A stretch of DNA of 64,000 nucleotides from assembly GCA_963837445.1 (NCBI GenBank), contig CAWINK010000001.1, forward strand, positions 1 through 64,000, given 5' to 3'. The notes beneath the pieces were generated by a model. It worked only from the letters and a program-made list of their open reading frames with translations, was not told the DNA's origin and did no database searches. How positions within the stretch are numbered: position 1 is the first letter of the stretch; the number at the start of each line of letters is the position of its first letter. Of the stretch, positions 1 through 9,025 are shown piece by piece. This stretch comes from JACVRW01 sp963837445 (GTDB lineage: Bacteria; Actinomycetota; Thermoleophilia; Solirubrobacterales; Thermoleophilaceae). Position numbers and translations under genes: made by a program.

Positions 1-1698
1 CCGCAGGACGCGGCGCAGGATGGCGAGTGACGAGGCGTAGGTGGAGTCCATGCCGTAGTAGCTGAGCCCGCGGGCGCCGAGCGTACGAGCCTGAGTGTAT
101 GGCGTATCTGAGGCGTAGTGGATGATCCCGAAGTCCACCGGCAGCTTCGAGAAGTTCACCGCGGTGTTCACCGGGTGGCGATCCGCGTCGGCGATCTCGT
201 AGAGCGCGTTGCAGTACGGACCGGCCTCCATCTCGACCACGGTGAACGCCTCGCGGTAGTAGAAGTCGAGGTAGGAGCGGTTCTGGAGGAACGTGCTCTT
301 CACCGTGACCGCGCGCTGGTTGTCGAGGCCGCTCCCGAAGCGCAGGTCGGGGGCGATGTCGTTCACGCTGAAGGCGTTGTCGAGCCAGTACGTCGAGCCC
401 GAGTGCTCGTCGTGGACAACCGTCGAGAGCATCACGTCGCCCACGTCGGCATTCAGCGTGGCCGCCTTGCCGAGTACGTAGACGCCGCGCAGCATCGAGC
501 TGTCCACGGCCACCTCGCGCAGGATGTTGTACGCCGCGACGCCAAGCGGATAGTCGATGTTCACGACCACGCCCTCCGCGGCGGCGAGCTTGTCGGCATC
601 AACTTCGCCGAGCCGCGGATCCAGCCGGGCCGGCGCCAGCTTCGACAGCGGGATGATCTGCGCGGGCACACGCAGCGCCGTGGTGCTGCGGATGTGCGAG
701 ACCCCGCACTCGGCCTCGGAGCGGCGCCGCGCCGCGCGCCCCTCCTCGCCGTGCATGTCGAAGTAGAGCCGCGCGACGAAGTAGAGGAAGTTCTCCCAGG
801 AACCCTCGGCGCGTCCCTCCCGGAAGGCGGCCAGCTCCGTGCGCAGGATGTCGTCCTCGGGCAGCGTCTCCACGAACTCGACGAGCACATTTTCGCGCTC
901 GCGTGCCACGCCGGTGGCGATGTTCACGAGGCTGTGCGTGTTGGAGCTCACGAAGTAGAGCGGGCGGTCCACCAGCCCCTGCTCGGCCAGCGAGTTGTGC
1001 ACCGGCGTCCACCAGCGGCGCGTCATCCGCGCGTAGCCGACCTGCGTGCCGCCGAGCATCCGCACGCGCAGGTTCATGCGCCTGTCCGCGATCACCCGCA
1101 TGCGCTCGCCGAAGTGGTCGCCCCAGGCGCCCTTCAGCCGGCCCCAGTCCTCGGCGGTGCCGCCGAGCGTCTCGGCGCACTCGTCCGCGGCCGGCTCGTG
1201 GTCCGGCGGCCAGCCCGCGGCGCGCTGGCGCACGCGGATCTTGTTCCACTCGATCTGGAAGGCCACCAGGGTCGGAATCAGGTCGTCCACGTCCGACGCG
1301 CTGGCGAGCAGCACGGCGTGCGTGCCATTGCCGGCGTCGTGCCAGCGGCGCCGCCGCGCCGGAGCGTCGGCCTCCTGCCACTCGTCGATCACGATGCCGT
1401 TCTTCGCGAAGACCTCCGCCTCCTGGCCCATGATCACGAGCTCGGCGCCCGTGGCCATGCCGTCCGGCAGCCGCCGGATCGAGTAGATCAGCGCGCCGAG
1501 GTCCGGCTCGTCGCTGTCGGCGAACGGATGCAGGCTCGAGCCCATTGCCCGGTGCGCCGGCTCGAGCACGCGCAGGTGCGTCTCGCCACTGGAGCGCAGC
1601 AGCGTGTTGTAGGTGCGCTGGTAGAGCTCGACCTCATCACTGAGGCGCCCCGTGTGCTCGTCGGTGGGGCTGGCCAGGGTGAGCCTGGATACGACCAA
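1..1698 (-). CDS. Phosphorylase-like protein of unknown function, cut by window edge
   Basis: The frame is open from a TTG at 1698 to the left edge, 566 codons, so the C-terminus is missing. The TTG is preceded at six bases by AAGGAG, which lies over the end of the upstream permease gene. Near residue 487 it carries VVEMEAG, close to the VEMEA motif of the nucleoside phosphorylase I fold. About 75 residues earlier a GKAATLNADVGDV stretch matches the position and style of the GTCGAL...GD strand-turn of that fold. The N-terminal half is unlike any phosphorylase I know. Similar proteins may be deposited as a domain of unknown function; I could not check. It is the last visible gene of a nucleoside uptake and salvage operon, which supports a role on a nucleoside or nucleotide. 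The exact substrate is unknown. Confidence 0.75.
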   Translation of the reverse strand, partial: MVVSRLTLASPTDEHTGRLSDEVELYQRTYNTLLRSSGETHLRVLEPAHRAMGSSLHPFADSDEPDLGALIYSIRRLPDGMATGAELVIMGQEAEVFAKNGIVIDEWQEADAPARRRRWHDAGNGTHAVLLASASDVDDLIPTLVAFQIEWNKIRVRQRAAGWPPDHEPAADECAETLGGTAEDWGRLKGAWGDHFGERMRVIADRRMNLRVRMLGGTQVGYARMTRRWWTPVHNSLAEQGLVDRPLYFVSSNTHSLVNIATGVARERENVLVEFVETLPEDDILRTELAAFREGRAEGSWENFLYFVARLYFDMHGEEGRAARRRSEAECGVSHIRSTTALRVPAQIIPLSKLAPARLDPRLGEVDADKLAAAEGVVVNIDYPLGVAAYNILREVAVDSSMLRGVYVLGKAATLNADVGDVMLSTVVHDEHSGSTYWLDNAFSVNDIAPDLRFGSGLDNQRAVTVKSTFLQNRSYLDFYYREAFTVVEMEAGPYCNALYEIADADRHPVNTAVNFSKLPVDFGIIHYASDTPYTQARTLGARGLSYYGMDSTYASSLAILRRVLR

Positions 1699-1701
1699 GG
1701 A

Positions 1702-2901
1702 CTACTCCTTCACATACGGCACGCCGATTGCGGCGGGCGGTCGGGAACGGCCGATGACGCCGGCCACCACGACCAGGGTCAAGACATAGGGCAGTGCTTG
1801 GAATAGCACGGCCGTGGATTCGGAGAAGACGGACAGGCGCTGCGCGAGCGCGGTCGAGAAGCCGAACAGGCACGCTCCGGCCAGCGCGCCGAACGGGCGC
1901 CAGCTGCCGAAGATCACCGCCGCCAGGGCGATGAAGCCGCGGCCCGCGGTCATCTCCTCGTTGAACGAGCCGAGCAGGCCGATCGACAGGAATACCCCAC
2001 CGAGGGCCGCGAGCGCACCGGAACCGATGACGGCGAGGTAGCGCGTGCGCAGCACGGGCAGGCCCAGGCTGTCGGCGGCACGCGGCTTCTCGCCCACGGA
2101 GCGCAACCGCAGGCCGCTGCGCGTGCGGAACAGGTAGACGGAGAGGATCGGGACGAGGATCAGGGCGGCCCAGGTGAGGAGGTTCATGCGCCCGATCGCC
2201 TCCCCGATGAAATCGATGTCCTCGATCAGCGGCAGCGTCACGCTCGGGACACGCGAGATGTCAGAGGGAGTGCCCTGATCGCCGTAGTGGAAGATGAAGA
2301 CGTAGCCGGTGATGCCGATCGCAAGGATGTTGATGCCGGTACCGCTCACCACCTGGTCGGCTCGCAGGCTGATCGAGACGAACGCATGCACGAGCCCCAT
2401 CAGCGCGCCCGCCCCGACGCCGACCAGTATCCCGACGAACCAGGATCCGAACACGTCCGCGCCGAAGATGCCGAAGAACGCGCCCATCAGCATCATGCCC
2501 TCGAGGCCGATGTTGATGACGCCGCTGCGCTCGGACAGGATGCCGCCCATCGCGCCGAAGATCAGCGGCGTCGCGTAGCGCAGCATGCCGGCCACGAGCG
2601 CGGACCACACGAACACGCGCTCGAGGTTGCTCTCCCCCGACTTCGCGGCTATCACGCCCAGAATCGCGCCGAGCACCGCGATGGCGACCGCGATCCAGCC
2701 AAGGCGCTTCTCACCCTGGCGGGTGGCGTAGACACCCGCGAAGGCGCCCACGGCCGCCAGCGCCAGCGACACGGCAGGCGTGCGGATCAGCAGAGGCGGC
2801 AGGGCCACCCACGCGGCCACAACGCCGAGCGCGATGCCGACCCAGGCGGCGGTGCGCGCGGACACGGCAAGCTGGCGACCCGCGGCCACCGACGTGCTCA
2901 T
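1702..2901 (-). CDS. Nucleoside ABC transporter permease (second subunit)
   Basis: The 399-residue, strongly hydrophobic protein belongs to the branched-chain/ribose-type permease family (BPD_transp_2). Its core shows the GAMGGILSERSGVINIGLEGMM-type stretch typical of BMP-linked nucleoside permeases such as NupQ/YufQ. The sequence VVSGTGINILAIG further on is also characteristic. It has about ten predicted membrane segments. Its ATG overlaps the stop of the upstream permease gene by four bases, so the two permeases are translationally coupled and probably form the heterodimeric channel. With the ATPase and lipoprotein upstream it should import purine and/or pyrimidine nucleosides. Family assignment is firm; the precise substrate is inferred from neighbouring salvage genes. 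Confidence 0.92.
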   Translation of the reverse strand: MSTSVAAGRQLAVSARTAAWVGIALGVVAAWVALPPLLIRTPAVSLALAAVGAFAGVYATRQGEKRLGWIAVAIAVLGAILGVIAAKSGESNLERVFVWSALVAGMLRYATPLIFGAMGGILSERSGVINIGLEGMMLMGAFFGIFGADVFGSWFVGILVGVGAGALMGLVHAFVSISLRADQVVSGTGINILAIGITGYVFIFHYGDQGTPSDISRVPSVTLPLIEDIDFIGEAIGRMNLLTWAALILVPILSVYLFRTRSGLRLRSVGEKPRAADSLGLPVLRTRYLAVIGSGALAALGGVFLSIGLLGSFNEEMTAGRGFIALAAVIFGSWRPFGALAGACLFGFSTALAQRLSVFSESTAVLFQALPYVLTLVVVAGVIGRSRPPAAIGVPYVKE

Positions 2902-4115
2902 GGCTCACCCTCCGCGGCGGGCGCCGGCGCGGCGCGACCTCGACGGAAGACGCCCCGCCCGCGCGCGATGAGCCCAAGCACCAACACGTCGGCGCTCACG
3001 ATCAGGATGACGAGCCCCTGGATGATGAACGTGAGGTTCTCCGCCAGCGACGGCTCGAAGATCGTCGGATCGAGGTTCCGCTGCGAGGTCCCGCTGATCA
3101 GCGCGCCGAACAACAGCGCCGCCGCGACCGTGCCGATGGCCGTGTTGCGCCCGAGCAGCGCGACGGCGATCCCGATGAAGCCGAAGTAGGCGATCTGAAT
3201 GTCGTTCGTCGCGATGCGGAACTGCCAGCCGAGCACGTCAAGCGCTCCGGCGAGACCTGCGAAGAGCCCGCAGAGGGCCATGACCAGGATGTAGTTCTTG
3301 CCGACGTTCATCCCGCTGTAGCGGGCGGCCTCCGGGTTGAAGCCCACCGCCCTCACCTCGAAGCCGGTCGTCGAGCGGTTCAGGATGATCCAGAACACGA
3401 TCACGGCGAACAGCGCGATGAAGAGCCCGATGTGGAGGCCCTGGAGGATCGGATCACCCCAGAACACCGGCAGCTTGGCCCCCTCGACCACGTCCTCGGA
3501 CACCGGGATCGACTCCTGGGCCTCGTTCTGGAGCGGACCGCCGAGCGAGAACAGCCAGACGCCGATCCACACGGCGATCCAGTTGAGCATGATCGTGCTG
3601 ATCACCTCGTGCGCGCCGGTGGTGGCCTTCAGGAATCCGGCGATGCCCGCCCAGAACGCACCGGCCGCGCACGCCGCGAGGATCGCGAGCACGATGTGGA
3701 GGGCGCTCGGCATATCGGCAAACGACGAACCCACCCACACGGCCGCGATCGAGCCGACGATGTACTGGCCGTTGCCGCCGATGTTGAAGAGACCGGCCCG
3801 GAACGCGAATGCCACGGCCAGGCCGGTGAGGATCAGAGGCGTGGTGATGATCAGCGTCTGCTGAAGGTTCGAGGCCGCGAGCTCGCGGTCCGCGCCCGTG
3901 GTCCACGGGAACAGCCACTGGAGGCCGGTGCCCCTCCAGATCGCCTCGTAGGTGGCGATGGGGTCCTTGCCGGTGACCAGCATCACGAGGCCACCCGCGG
4001 CGAACGCGAGCAGCGTCGTCAGGAGCGGCACGATCACGCCGCCGCCGCGCAGGTAGCCGGCGAGCCGCGACGCCGGCGTTGCGGCCCGTACCTCGGGATC
4101 CTCGGTAGCGCTCAC
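2898..4115 (-). CDS. Nucleoside ABC transporter permease (first subunit)
   Basis: This 405-residue integral membrane protein is of the same permease family as the following gene. Features include FRAGLFNIGGNGQYIVG near residue 105, the usual cytoplasmic-loop signature of NupP/YufP-type subunits, and a GAHEVISTIMLNWIA segment typical of the family. The N-terminal 30 residues are polar, followed by a first membrane segment around residues 30-50. Its start overlaps the stop of the ATPase gene, and its stop overlaps the start of the next permease. It should pair with that permease and be energised by the double ATPase. The usual length for this family is 350-400 residues, so it appears intact. 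Confidence 0.92.
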   Translation of the reverse strand: MSATEDPEVRAATPASRLAGYLRGGGVIVPLLTTLLAFAAGGLVMLVTGKDPIATYEAIWRGTGLQWLFPWTTGADRELAASNLQQTLIITTPLILTGLAVAFAFRAGLFNIGGNGQYIVGSIAAVWVGSSFADMPSALHIVLAILAACAAGAFWAGIAGFLKATTGAHEVISTIMLNWIAVWIGVWLFSLGGPLQNEAQESIPVSEDVVEGAKLPVFWGDPILQGLHIGLFIALFAVIVFWIILNRSTTGFEVRAVGFNPEAARYSGMNVGKNYILVMALCGLFAGLAGALDVLGWQFRIATNDIQIAYFGFIGIAVALLGRNTAIGTVAAALLFGALISGTSQRNLDPTIFEPSLAENLTFIIQGLVILIVSADVLVLGLIARGRGVFRRGRAAPAPAAEGEP

Positions 4116-5635
4116 GCCGCGGCCCGGCCGCCGCCCGTCATCGCCACGCCGAGCTCTTCCTCGGAGACGTCTGGCGCGAACTCACCGACTATCTGCCCCT
4201 CGTAGATCACGAGGATGCGGTCCGCCAGCGCACGCACCTCCTCGAACTCGAGCGAGACCAGCAGGATGCCGCGGCCGTTGTCCCGCTCCCTGAGCAGGCG
4301 CCCGTGCACGAACTCGATCGCGCCGACGTCCAGTCCGCGCGTGGGCTGATGGGCGATCAGGAGCTTCGGGTTGCTGGCCACCTCGCGCGCCACCGCAACC
4401 TTCTGCTGGTTGCCTCCCGACAGGGAGCTCGCGAGCGTGTCCGGCTCGCCGCCGCGTACGTCGTACTCCTTGAGCAGCGCCCGCGCCCGCTCCTTCATCT
4501 CGCGCAATGACAGCAGTCCGTGGTTCGAGATCGGAGGCGTCCGGTACTCACGCAGAGCAAGGTTCTCCGCGAGCGTGAAGTCGAGCACGAGCCCGCACAG
4601 CTGGCGGTCCTCGGGGATGTGCGCCACGCCCGCCTCGGTCGTGCGGCGCACGCCGACACCCGACACGTCCTGTCCCCCGATGGCGATCCGCCCGGACTCC
4701 GGCGCGCGGACGCCGGCGATCGCCTGCACCAGCTCGAGCTGCCCGTTGCCGTCCACGCCGGCGAGCGCCACCACCTCGCCGCCTCGCACGGTCAGGTCCA
4801 CGCCCTTAACCGCCGGCAGACCGCGCTCGTCGCGAACGTGCAGGTCCTCGACCTCCAGCATCGGCTCGCCCAGCTTGCTCTGCGCCTTGTCCACCCGCAG
4901 CAGCACGTCCCTGCCGACCATCAGACGGGCGAGGCTCTGCTCTGTCGCACCTTCGGTCGGGACGGTGTCGATCTGCTTTCCGCGCCGCAGCACGGTCACG
5001 CGGTCGGAGATCTCGAGCACCTCGTTCAGCTTGTGGCTGATGAAGACGATCGAAACGCCGTCCTTCTTCAGCTCGCGCAGAACGCCGAACAGCTCACTCG
5101 TCTCCTGGGCCGTGAGCACCGCCGTGGGCTCGTCGAGGATGAGGATGCGGGCGTTGCGATAGAGCGTCTTCAGGATCTCCACCCGCTGCTGCATGCCCAC
5201 CGAAACGCGCTCGATCACGGCGTCGGGGTCGACGGCGAGCCCGTAGCGGTCCGACAGCTCCTTCACGCGACGCGAGCCCTCCCGCAGGTCAAGCAGCGCG
5301 CCGCGCTTCGGCTCCTCGCCCAGCACGATGTTCTCCGTCACGGTCATCACCGGCACGAGCATGAAGTGCTGGTGCACCATGCCGATGCCGAGCTCGATCG
5401 CCCGGGACGGCGAATCGACCTCTACCTGCTCTCCATTCACGCGGATCTCGCCCTCGGTAGGGCTGTAGAGCCCGTACAGGATCGACATCAGCGTGGACTT
5501 CCCGGCCCCGTTCTCGCCGAGCAATGCATGAACCTCGCCGGGGCGAAGGTCGAAGTCGATCCCGTCGTTGGCAACGACGGGACCGAACCTCTTCGTAATA
5601 CCGCGAAGTTCTAGAGCGGGTGCTTCGGCCTGCAC
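4112..5635 (-). CDS. Nucleoside ABC transporter ATP-binding protein (double ABC)
   Basis: The 507-residue protein has two fused ATP-binding cassettes, as in sugar and nucleoside importers (RbsA/NupO type). Cassette one has a standard Walker A (GENGAGKST near residue 40) and Walker B followed by DEPTAVLT; its signature motif is degenerate (VSVGMQQR). Cassette two has a degenerate Walker A (GVDGNGQLE) but a good signature LSGGNQQK followed by a Walker B region reading LLIAHQPTRGLD, in which the usual catalytic Asp-Glu is His-Gln. Mixed good and degenerate halves are normal for this family. It overlaps the permease gene downstream by four bases and sits six bases after the lipoprotein gene, in one transcription unit. 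Confidence 0.94.
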   Translation of the reverse strand: MQAEAPALELRGITKRFGPVVANDGIDFDLRPGEVHALLGENGAGKSTLMSILYGLYSPTEGEIRVNGEQVEVDSPSRAIELGIGMVHQHFMLVPVMTVTENIVLGEEPKRGALLDLREGSRRVKELSDRYGLAVDPDAVIERVSVGMQQRVEILKTLYRNARILILDEPTAVLTAQETSELFGVLRELKKDGVSIVFISHKLNEVLEISDRVTVLRRGKQIDTVPTEGATEQSLARLMVGRDVLLRVDKAQSKLGEPMLEVEDLHVRDERGLPAVKGVDLTVRGGEVVALAGVDGNGQLELVQAIAGVRAPESGRIAIGGQDVSGVGVRRTTEAGVAHIPEDRQLCGLVLDFTLAENLALREYRTPPISNHGLLSLREMKERARALLKEYDVRGGEPDTLASSLSGGNQQKVAVAREVASNPKLLIAHQPTRGLDVGAIEFVHGRLLRERDNGRGILLVSLEFEEVRALADRILVIYEGQIVGEFAPDVSEEELGVAMTGGGRAAA

Positions 5636-5641
5636 TCCTGG

Positions 5642-6697
5642 CTACTTGGCCTTGGCGACCTTGTCGGGAATGTCCGTGATCTCGCCGGAGGCGATCTGGT
5701 CCGTGATCTCCTTGATCTGGTCGGCGTACTTCTCGCCGGCAGGTCCGATCTTGCCGAGGCCGACACCGCCGTTCTCAACGGTGGCGATCACGTCGGTACC
5801 GCCCTTGAAGCTGCCGTCCTGGACCCGCTTGATGGCATCGAACACCGCCACATCGACCTTCTTGAGAGCCGAGGTGAGGATGTGGTCACCCAGGTAGGCC
5901 TGGTCGGCGTCGACCCCGATGCCCTGGACCCCCTTCTCCTTGGCGGCGTCAAGCGCGCCGAGACCGCACTGGCCGGCCACCTGGAACACGACCTTCGAGC
6001 CCTGCGAGATCTGATCGAGCGCGATCTCCTTGCACTTCGCCTGGTCGACGAAGTCCTGCGAGTACGCGTTCAGCACCTTGATGCCCGGGCTTGCCTTCTC
6101 GGCGCCGGCGGCGAAACCCGCGATGTAGTGGTCCACCGGCGGGATCTTCTGGCCGCCGACACTGGACACGGTGTCGGCGTTGTTGTCCTTCGCCCAGAGC
6201 CCCGCGAGGTAACCGGCGAGGTAGCCGGCCTCCTGCTCCTTGAAGAGCAGACCCTCGACGTTCTGCGGCTTGCCCTTCAGGCCCGCGGCCGGGAAGTCGA
6301 CGATCGCGAAGTTGGTGTCCGGGAGCTTGCCGGCGACCGTGGCGGTCGCCTCGCCCATGAGGAAGCCGACCGAGATGCTCAGGTCGAACTGCTGCTGAGC
6401 GAGGGTCGTCAGGTTCGGAACGTAGTCGCCGTTCGACTTCGAGATCAGCACGCGGCCCTCGATGCCTAGCTCGCTCTCCGCGTCCTCGAGGCCCTTGTTG
6501 GCCAGGAAGTTGAACGAGCGGTCGTTGAGGCCGCCGATGTCGGTGACCAGGCCGGCCTTTATGGCCGGGCCCTCGGGCTCCTGCGCAGCGCCATCGCCAC
6601 CGCCATCGCCACCGTCGTCATCGTCGCCGCAGGCGGCGATCCCGAGTGCGAGCGCTGCTATCAGCGCGAGAAGGAAGAAGCGGAAGGACTTAGGCAC
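5642..6697 (-). CDS. BMP-family nucleoside-binding lipoprotein
   Basis: The 351-residue protein begins with a lipoprotein signal peptide: a basic N-terminus, a Leu/Ala core and the lipobox LGIAAC around residue 23, followed by an Asp-rich linker. The mature part shows GLVTDIGGLNDRSFN, the hallmark start of BMP/Med-family solute-binding proteins that bind nucleosides, and later GIGVDADQAYLGDHILTSALKKVD, also typical. It should be anchored outside the membrane and deliver ligand to the ABC permeases encoded next. The GTG start at 6697 has GAGGAG upstream. A short GGGTC...GACCC stem lies in the 37-base gap after the adenosine deaminase gene and could raise expression of this gene relative to upstream genes. 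Confidence 0.94.
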   Translation of the reverse strand: MPKSFRFFLLALIAALALGIAACGDDDDGGDGGGDGAAQEPEGPAIKAGLVTDIGGLNDRSFNFLANKGLEDAESELGIEGRVLISKSNGDYVPNLTTLAQQQFDLSISVGFLMGEATATVAGKLPDTNFAIVDFPAAGLKGKPQNVEGLLFKEQEAGYLAGYLAGLWAKDNNADTVSSVGGQKIPPVDHYIAGFAAGAEKASPGIKVLNAYSQDFVDQAKCKEIALDQISQGSKVVFQVAGQCGLGALDAAKEKGVQGIGVDADQAYLGDHILTSALKKVDVAVFDAIKRVQDGSFKGGTDVIATVENGGVGLGKIGPAGEKYADQIKEITDQIASGEITDIPDKVAKAK

Positions 6698-6734
6698 GGT
6701 CGAGTCTCCTCGTTGGGTCAGGGACTCGCAGACC

Positions 6735-7706
6735 CTACACCGTTTGCGTTAATCGCTGTTTGAGCGTTTCTTCGCAGAATGCGGCCTCGATTGCCGTGTG
6801 GGTGAGGGCTTTCAGCGCTTCGTCGTCGAAGCCGTAGTGCTCGGCGCAGAGCGCGTACTCGCCGCCGATCGTCGCGCCGAAATAGGGAGGGTCGTCGGAT
6901 CCGAGCGTCACCTGCACCCCAGCCTCCCTCAGCCTGGGCAGCGGGTGCTGCTCGTACTCCGGGTAGATGCCGAGCACCACGTTGCTCGTGGGGCAGACCT
7001 CGAGCACCGTTCCGCGCGCAGCCAGTTCCTCCACCAGTGCCGGATCCTCGATCGAGCGCACTCCGTGGCCGATGCGGCTCACGGGCAGCCGGAGCGCCTC
7101 ACGCACGCTCTCGGGCCCAGCCCACTCGCCCGCATGGACGCTGCAGCCGAGCCCCGCGGCCGCCGCGATCTCGAACGCCTCGGCGTAGGCGGCGGGCGGG
7201 TAGTTCTCCTCGTCGCCGGCCATCGAGAAGCCGACCACGTAGGGATGCGGGCGCTCGGCGGCATAGCGCGCCACGCGAAGCGCGGGCTCCACGCCGAAGT
7301 TGCGCACGCACGAGATCAGGATGCGCCCCTCGATGCCGCTCTCCGCGCGGGCGTCGTCGATTCCGCGCGCGATGCCGTCCAGGTGCTCCTCGTCACTCAG
7401 CCCCACGAGCCTTGCGTGGTCGGGGGACGCGGTGAGCTCCACGTAGATGGCACCCTCGGCCGCGCAGCTCATGAGGTACTCGTAGGTGATGTCGCGGTAG
7501 TCCTCGCCCGTGCGGATCACGCTCGCGGCCTTGTCGTAGGTCTTGAGGAAGTCGAGGAAGTCGGTGTAGGCGAAGCGATGCGTGGCGGCGAACACGCCCT
7601 CCGGCACGGGCAGGCCGTTGCGCTCCGCGAGCCGCCGGATCAGGTCCGGCGGCGCGGTGCCCTCGAGGTGCACGTGGAGCTCGACCTTGGGAACCCCAGA
7701 GCTCAC
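6735..7706 (-). CDS. add: Adenosine deaminase
   Basis: The 323-residue amidohydrolase-fold enzyme converts adenosine and deoxyadenosine to inosine forms. Zinc and catalytic motifs are all present in order: HVHLEG near residue 11, HAGEW near residue 190, RIGHGV shortly after, CPTSNV, then LGSDDPPYFG with the paired aspartates. The GTG start at 7706 overlaps the TGA of the upstream phosphorylase gene (GTGA), which fits the family start (PKVELHVHLEG follows at once); a much longer reading frame upstream is only antisense-like sequence. Its product inosine can be phosphorolysed by the purine nucleoside phosphorylase encoded two genes upstream. Confidence 0.95.
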   Translation of the reverse strand: MSSGVPKVELHVHLEGTAPPDLIRRLAERNGLPVPEGVFAATHRFAYTDFLDFLKTYDKAASVIRTGEDYRDITYEYLMSCAAEGAIYVELTASPDHARLVGLSDEEHLDGIARGIDDARAESGIEGRILISCVRNFGVEPALRVARYAAERPHPYVVGFSMAGDEENYPPAAYAEAFEIAAAAGLGCSVHAGEWAGPESVREALRLPVSRIGHGVRSIEDPALVEELAARGTVLEVCPTSNVVLGIYPEYEQHPLPRLREAGVQVTLGSDDPPYFGATIGGEYALCAEHYGFDDEALKALTHTAIEAAFCEETLKQRLTQTV

Positions 7707-9025
7707 CGCAGCACCTCGAGCACCGGCGGGGGCGCGTCCGGCGCGGAGTCGCCCAGCCTGTACGCCGCCCGCAGGGCGTCGGCCGCCCGCCGCGCGGCCT
7801 CCTCGTCCTGCGCGTGCACCAGCGCGAGCGGACGGCCGCCGGGGGCCACCTGCTCGCCCGGCGCGGCCACCTCGGTGAGGCCCACCGAGTGATCCACCGG
7901 ATCGTCCTCCCGAGTGCGGCCCCCGCCGAGGGCCACCACGGCGAGGCCCACCGCGCGAACGTCCACGGCGGCGACCGTTCCCGGCTCCGCGGGCTCGGCG
8001 GGAAGCGTGACCGGCGCCTCCGGGAGGTGGCGCTCGGGCGCCTCGAGGATGTCGCCCGGGCCGCCCAGCTCGCGGACCATGGCGGCGAAGCGCTCCGCCG
8101 CGTCGCCGCCGTCGAGCGCGTGCTCCGCCGCTGCGCGCGCCGCCTCCCGGTCGGGCTCCACGCCGCCGAGCACCAGCAGCTCCGCGCTCAGGGCGAGCGT
8201 CACCTCGCGCAGTCGCTCGTCGCTCGCGGCACCGGTCAGATGGTCGATCGACTCGCGCACCTCCACGGCGTTGCCCGCCGTGCGCCCGAGCACGCGGTCC
8301 ATGTCGGTGAGCACGGCCGAGGTCGGCAGGCCGTTGCCGTTCGCCACCTCCACGATCGCGCGCGCGAGCTCCTCGGCCTGCTCCCGGTCGGGCAGGAACG
8401 CCCCGGAGCCCACCTTCACGTCCATCACCAGCGCGTCGAGGCCGGCGGCCAGCTTCTTGGAGAGGATCGAGGCAACGATCAGCGGGATCGATTCGACCGT
8501 GCCGGTGGCATCGCGGATCGCGTACAGCCGGCGGTCGGCGGGTGCGAGGCGCGCCGTCTGGCCCACGATTGCGGCGCCCGCTCCCGCCACGGCGCGCCGA
8601 AAGGCGTCCGGGTCGGGCGTGGTGTCGTACCCCGGGATCGCCTCGAGCTTGTCGAGCGTGCCGCCGGTATGGCCGAGGCCGCGCCCCGAGATCATCGGCA
8701 CCGCGCCGCCGCATGCGGCCACGATCGGCGCCAGCAGCAGGCTCACCTTGTCGCCCACGCCGCCCGTCGAGTGCTTGTCGAGCGCCGGGCCCGGGAGCCC
8801 CGCGTCGGACCAGTCGAGCACGTCGCCGGAGTCCCGCATCGCGCCGGTGAGTGCGATGCGCTCGGCCGCGGTCATCCCGCGCAGCACGATCGCCATCGCG
8901 AGCGCGCCCACCTGCGCGTCGCTGACGCTGCCGTCGGCGATCCCCTCGACCAGCTCGCGCACCTGTCCCTCGCTCAGCTCCCCGCCGTCACGCTTCACAC
9001 GGATCAGGTCCGGCACGTATGTCAC
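7703..9025 (-). CDS. deoA: Thymidine/pyrimidine-nucleoside phosphorylase
   Basis: The 440-residue protein matches the thymidine phosphorylase / pyrimidine-nucleoside phosphorylase family across its length: an N-terminal helical domain, then LDKHSTGGVGDKVSLLLAP around residue 83, the family signature for phosphate and nucleoside binding. KLEAIPGYD and a KKLAAG...DVKVGSGAF segment follow. The family length of about 435 residues is matched. It cleaves uridine and/or thymidine with phosphate to the base plus (deoxy)ribose-1-phosphate. GTG at 9025 overlaps the stop of the purine nucleoside phosphorylase gene, and its own stop overlaps the add start. The freed uracil can be captured by the uracil phosphoribosyltransferase encoded divergently. 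Confidence 0.95.
   Translation of the reverse strand: MTYVPDLIRVKRDGGELSEGQVRELVEGIADGSVSDAQVGALAMAIVLRGMTAAERIALTGAMRDSGDVLDWSDAGLPGPALDKHSTGGVGDKVSLLLAPIVAACGGAVPMISGRGLGHTGGTLDKLEAIPGYDTTPDPDAFRRAVAGAGAAIVGQTARLAPADRRLYAIRDATGTVESIPLIVASILSKKLAAGLDALVMDVKVGSGAFLPDREQAEELARAIVEVANGNGLPTSAVLTDMDRVLGRTAGNAVEVRESIDHLTGAASDERLREVTLALSAELLVLGGVEPDREAARAAAEHALDGGDAAERFAAMVRELGGPGDILEAPERHLPEAPVTLPAEPAEPGTVAAVDVRAVGLAVVALGGGRTREDDPVDHSVGLTEVAAPGEQVAPGGRPLALVHAQDEEAARRAADALRAAYRLGDSAPDAPPPVLEVLR

Noticed and set aside
118..1806. Long plus-strand open frame with many Val/Arg/His residues
   Set aside because: It is antisense to a protein-like minus-strand frame with a good ribosome site; the composition is typical of high-GC antisense frames.
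6735..8714. Much longer adenosine deaminase reading frame
   Set aside because: The 336 upstream codons are antisense-like Arg/Gly-rich sequence over deoA; the family start and GTGA overlap place the true start at 7706.
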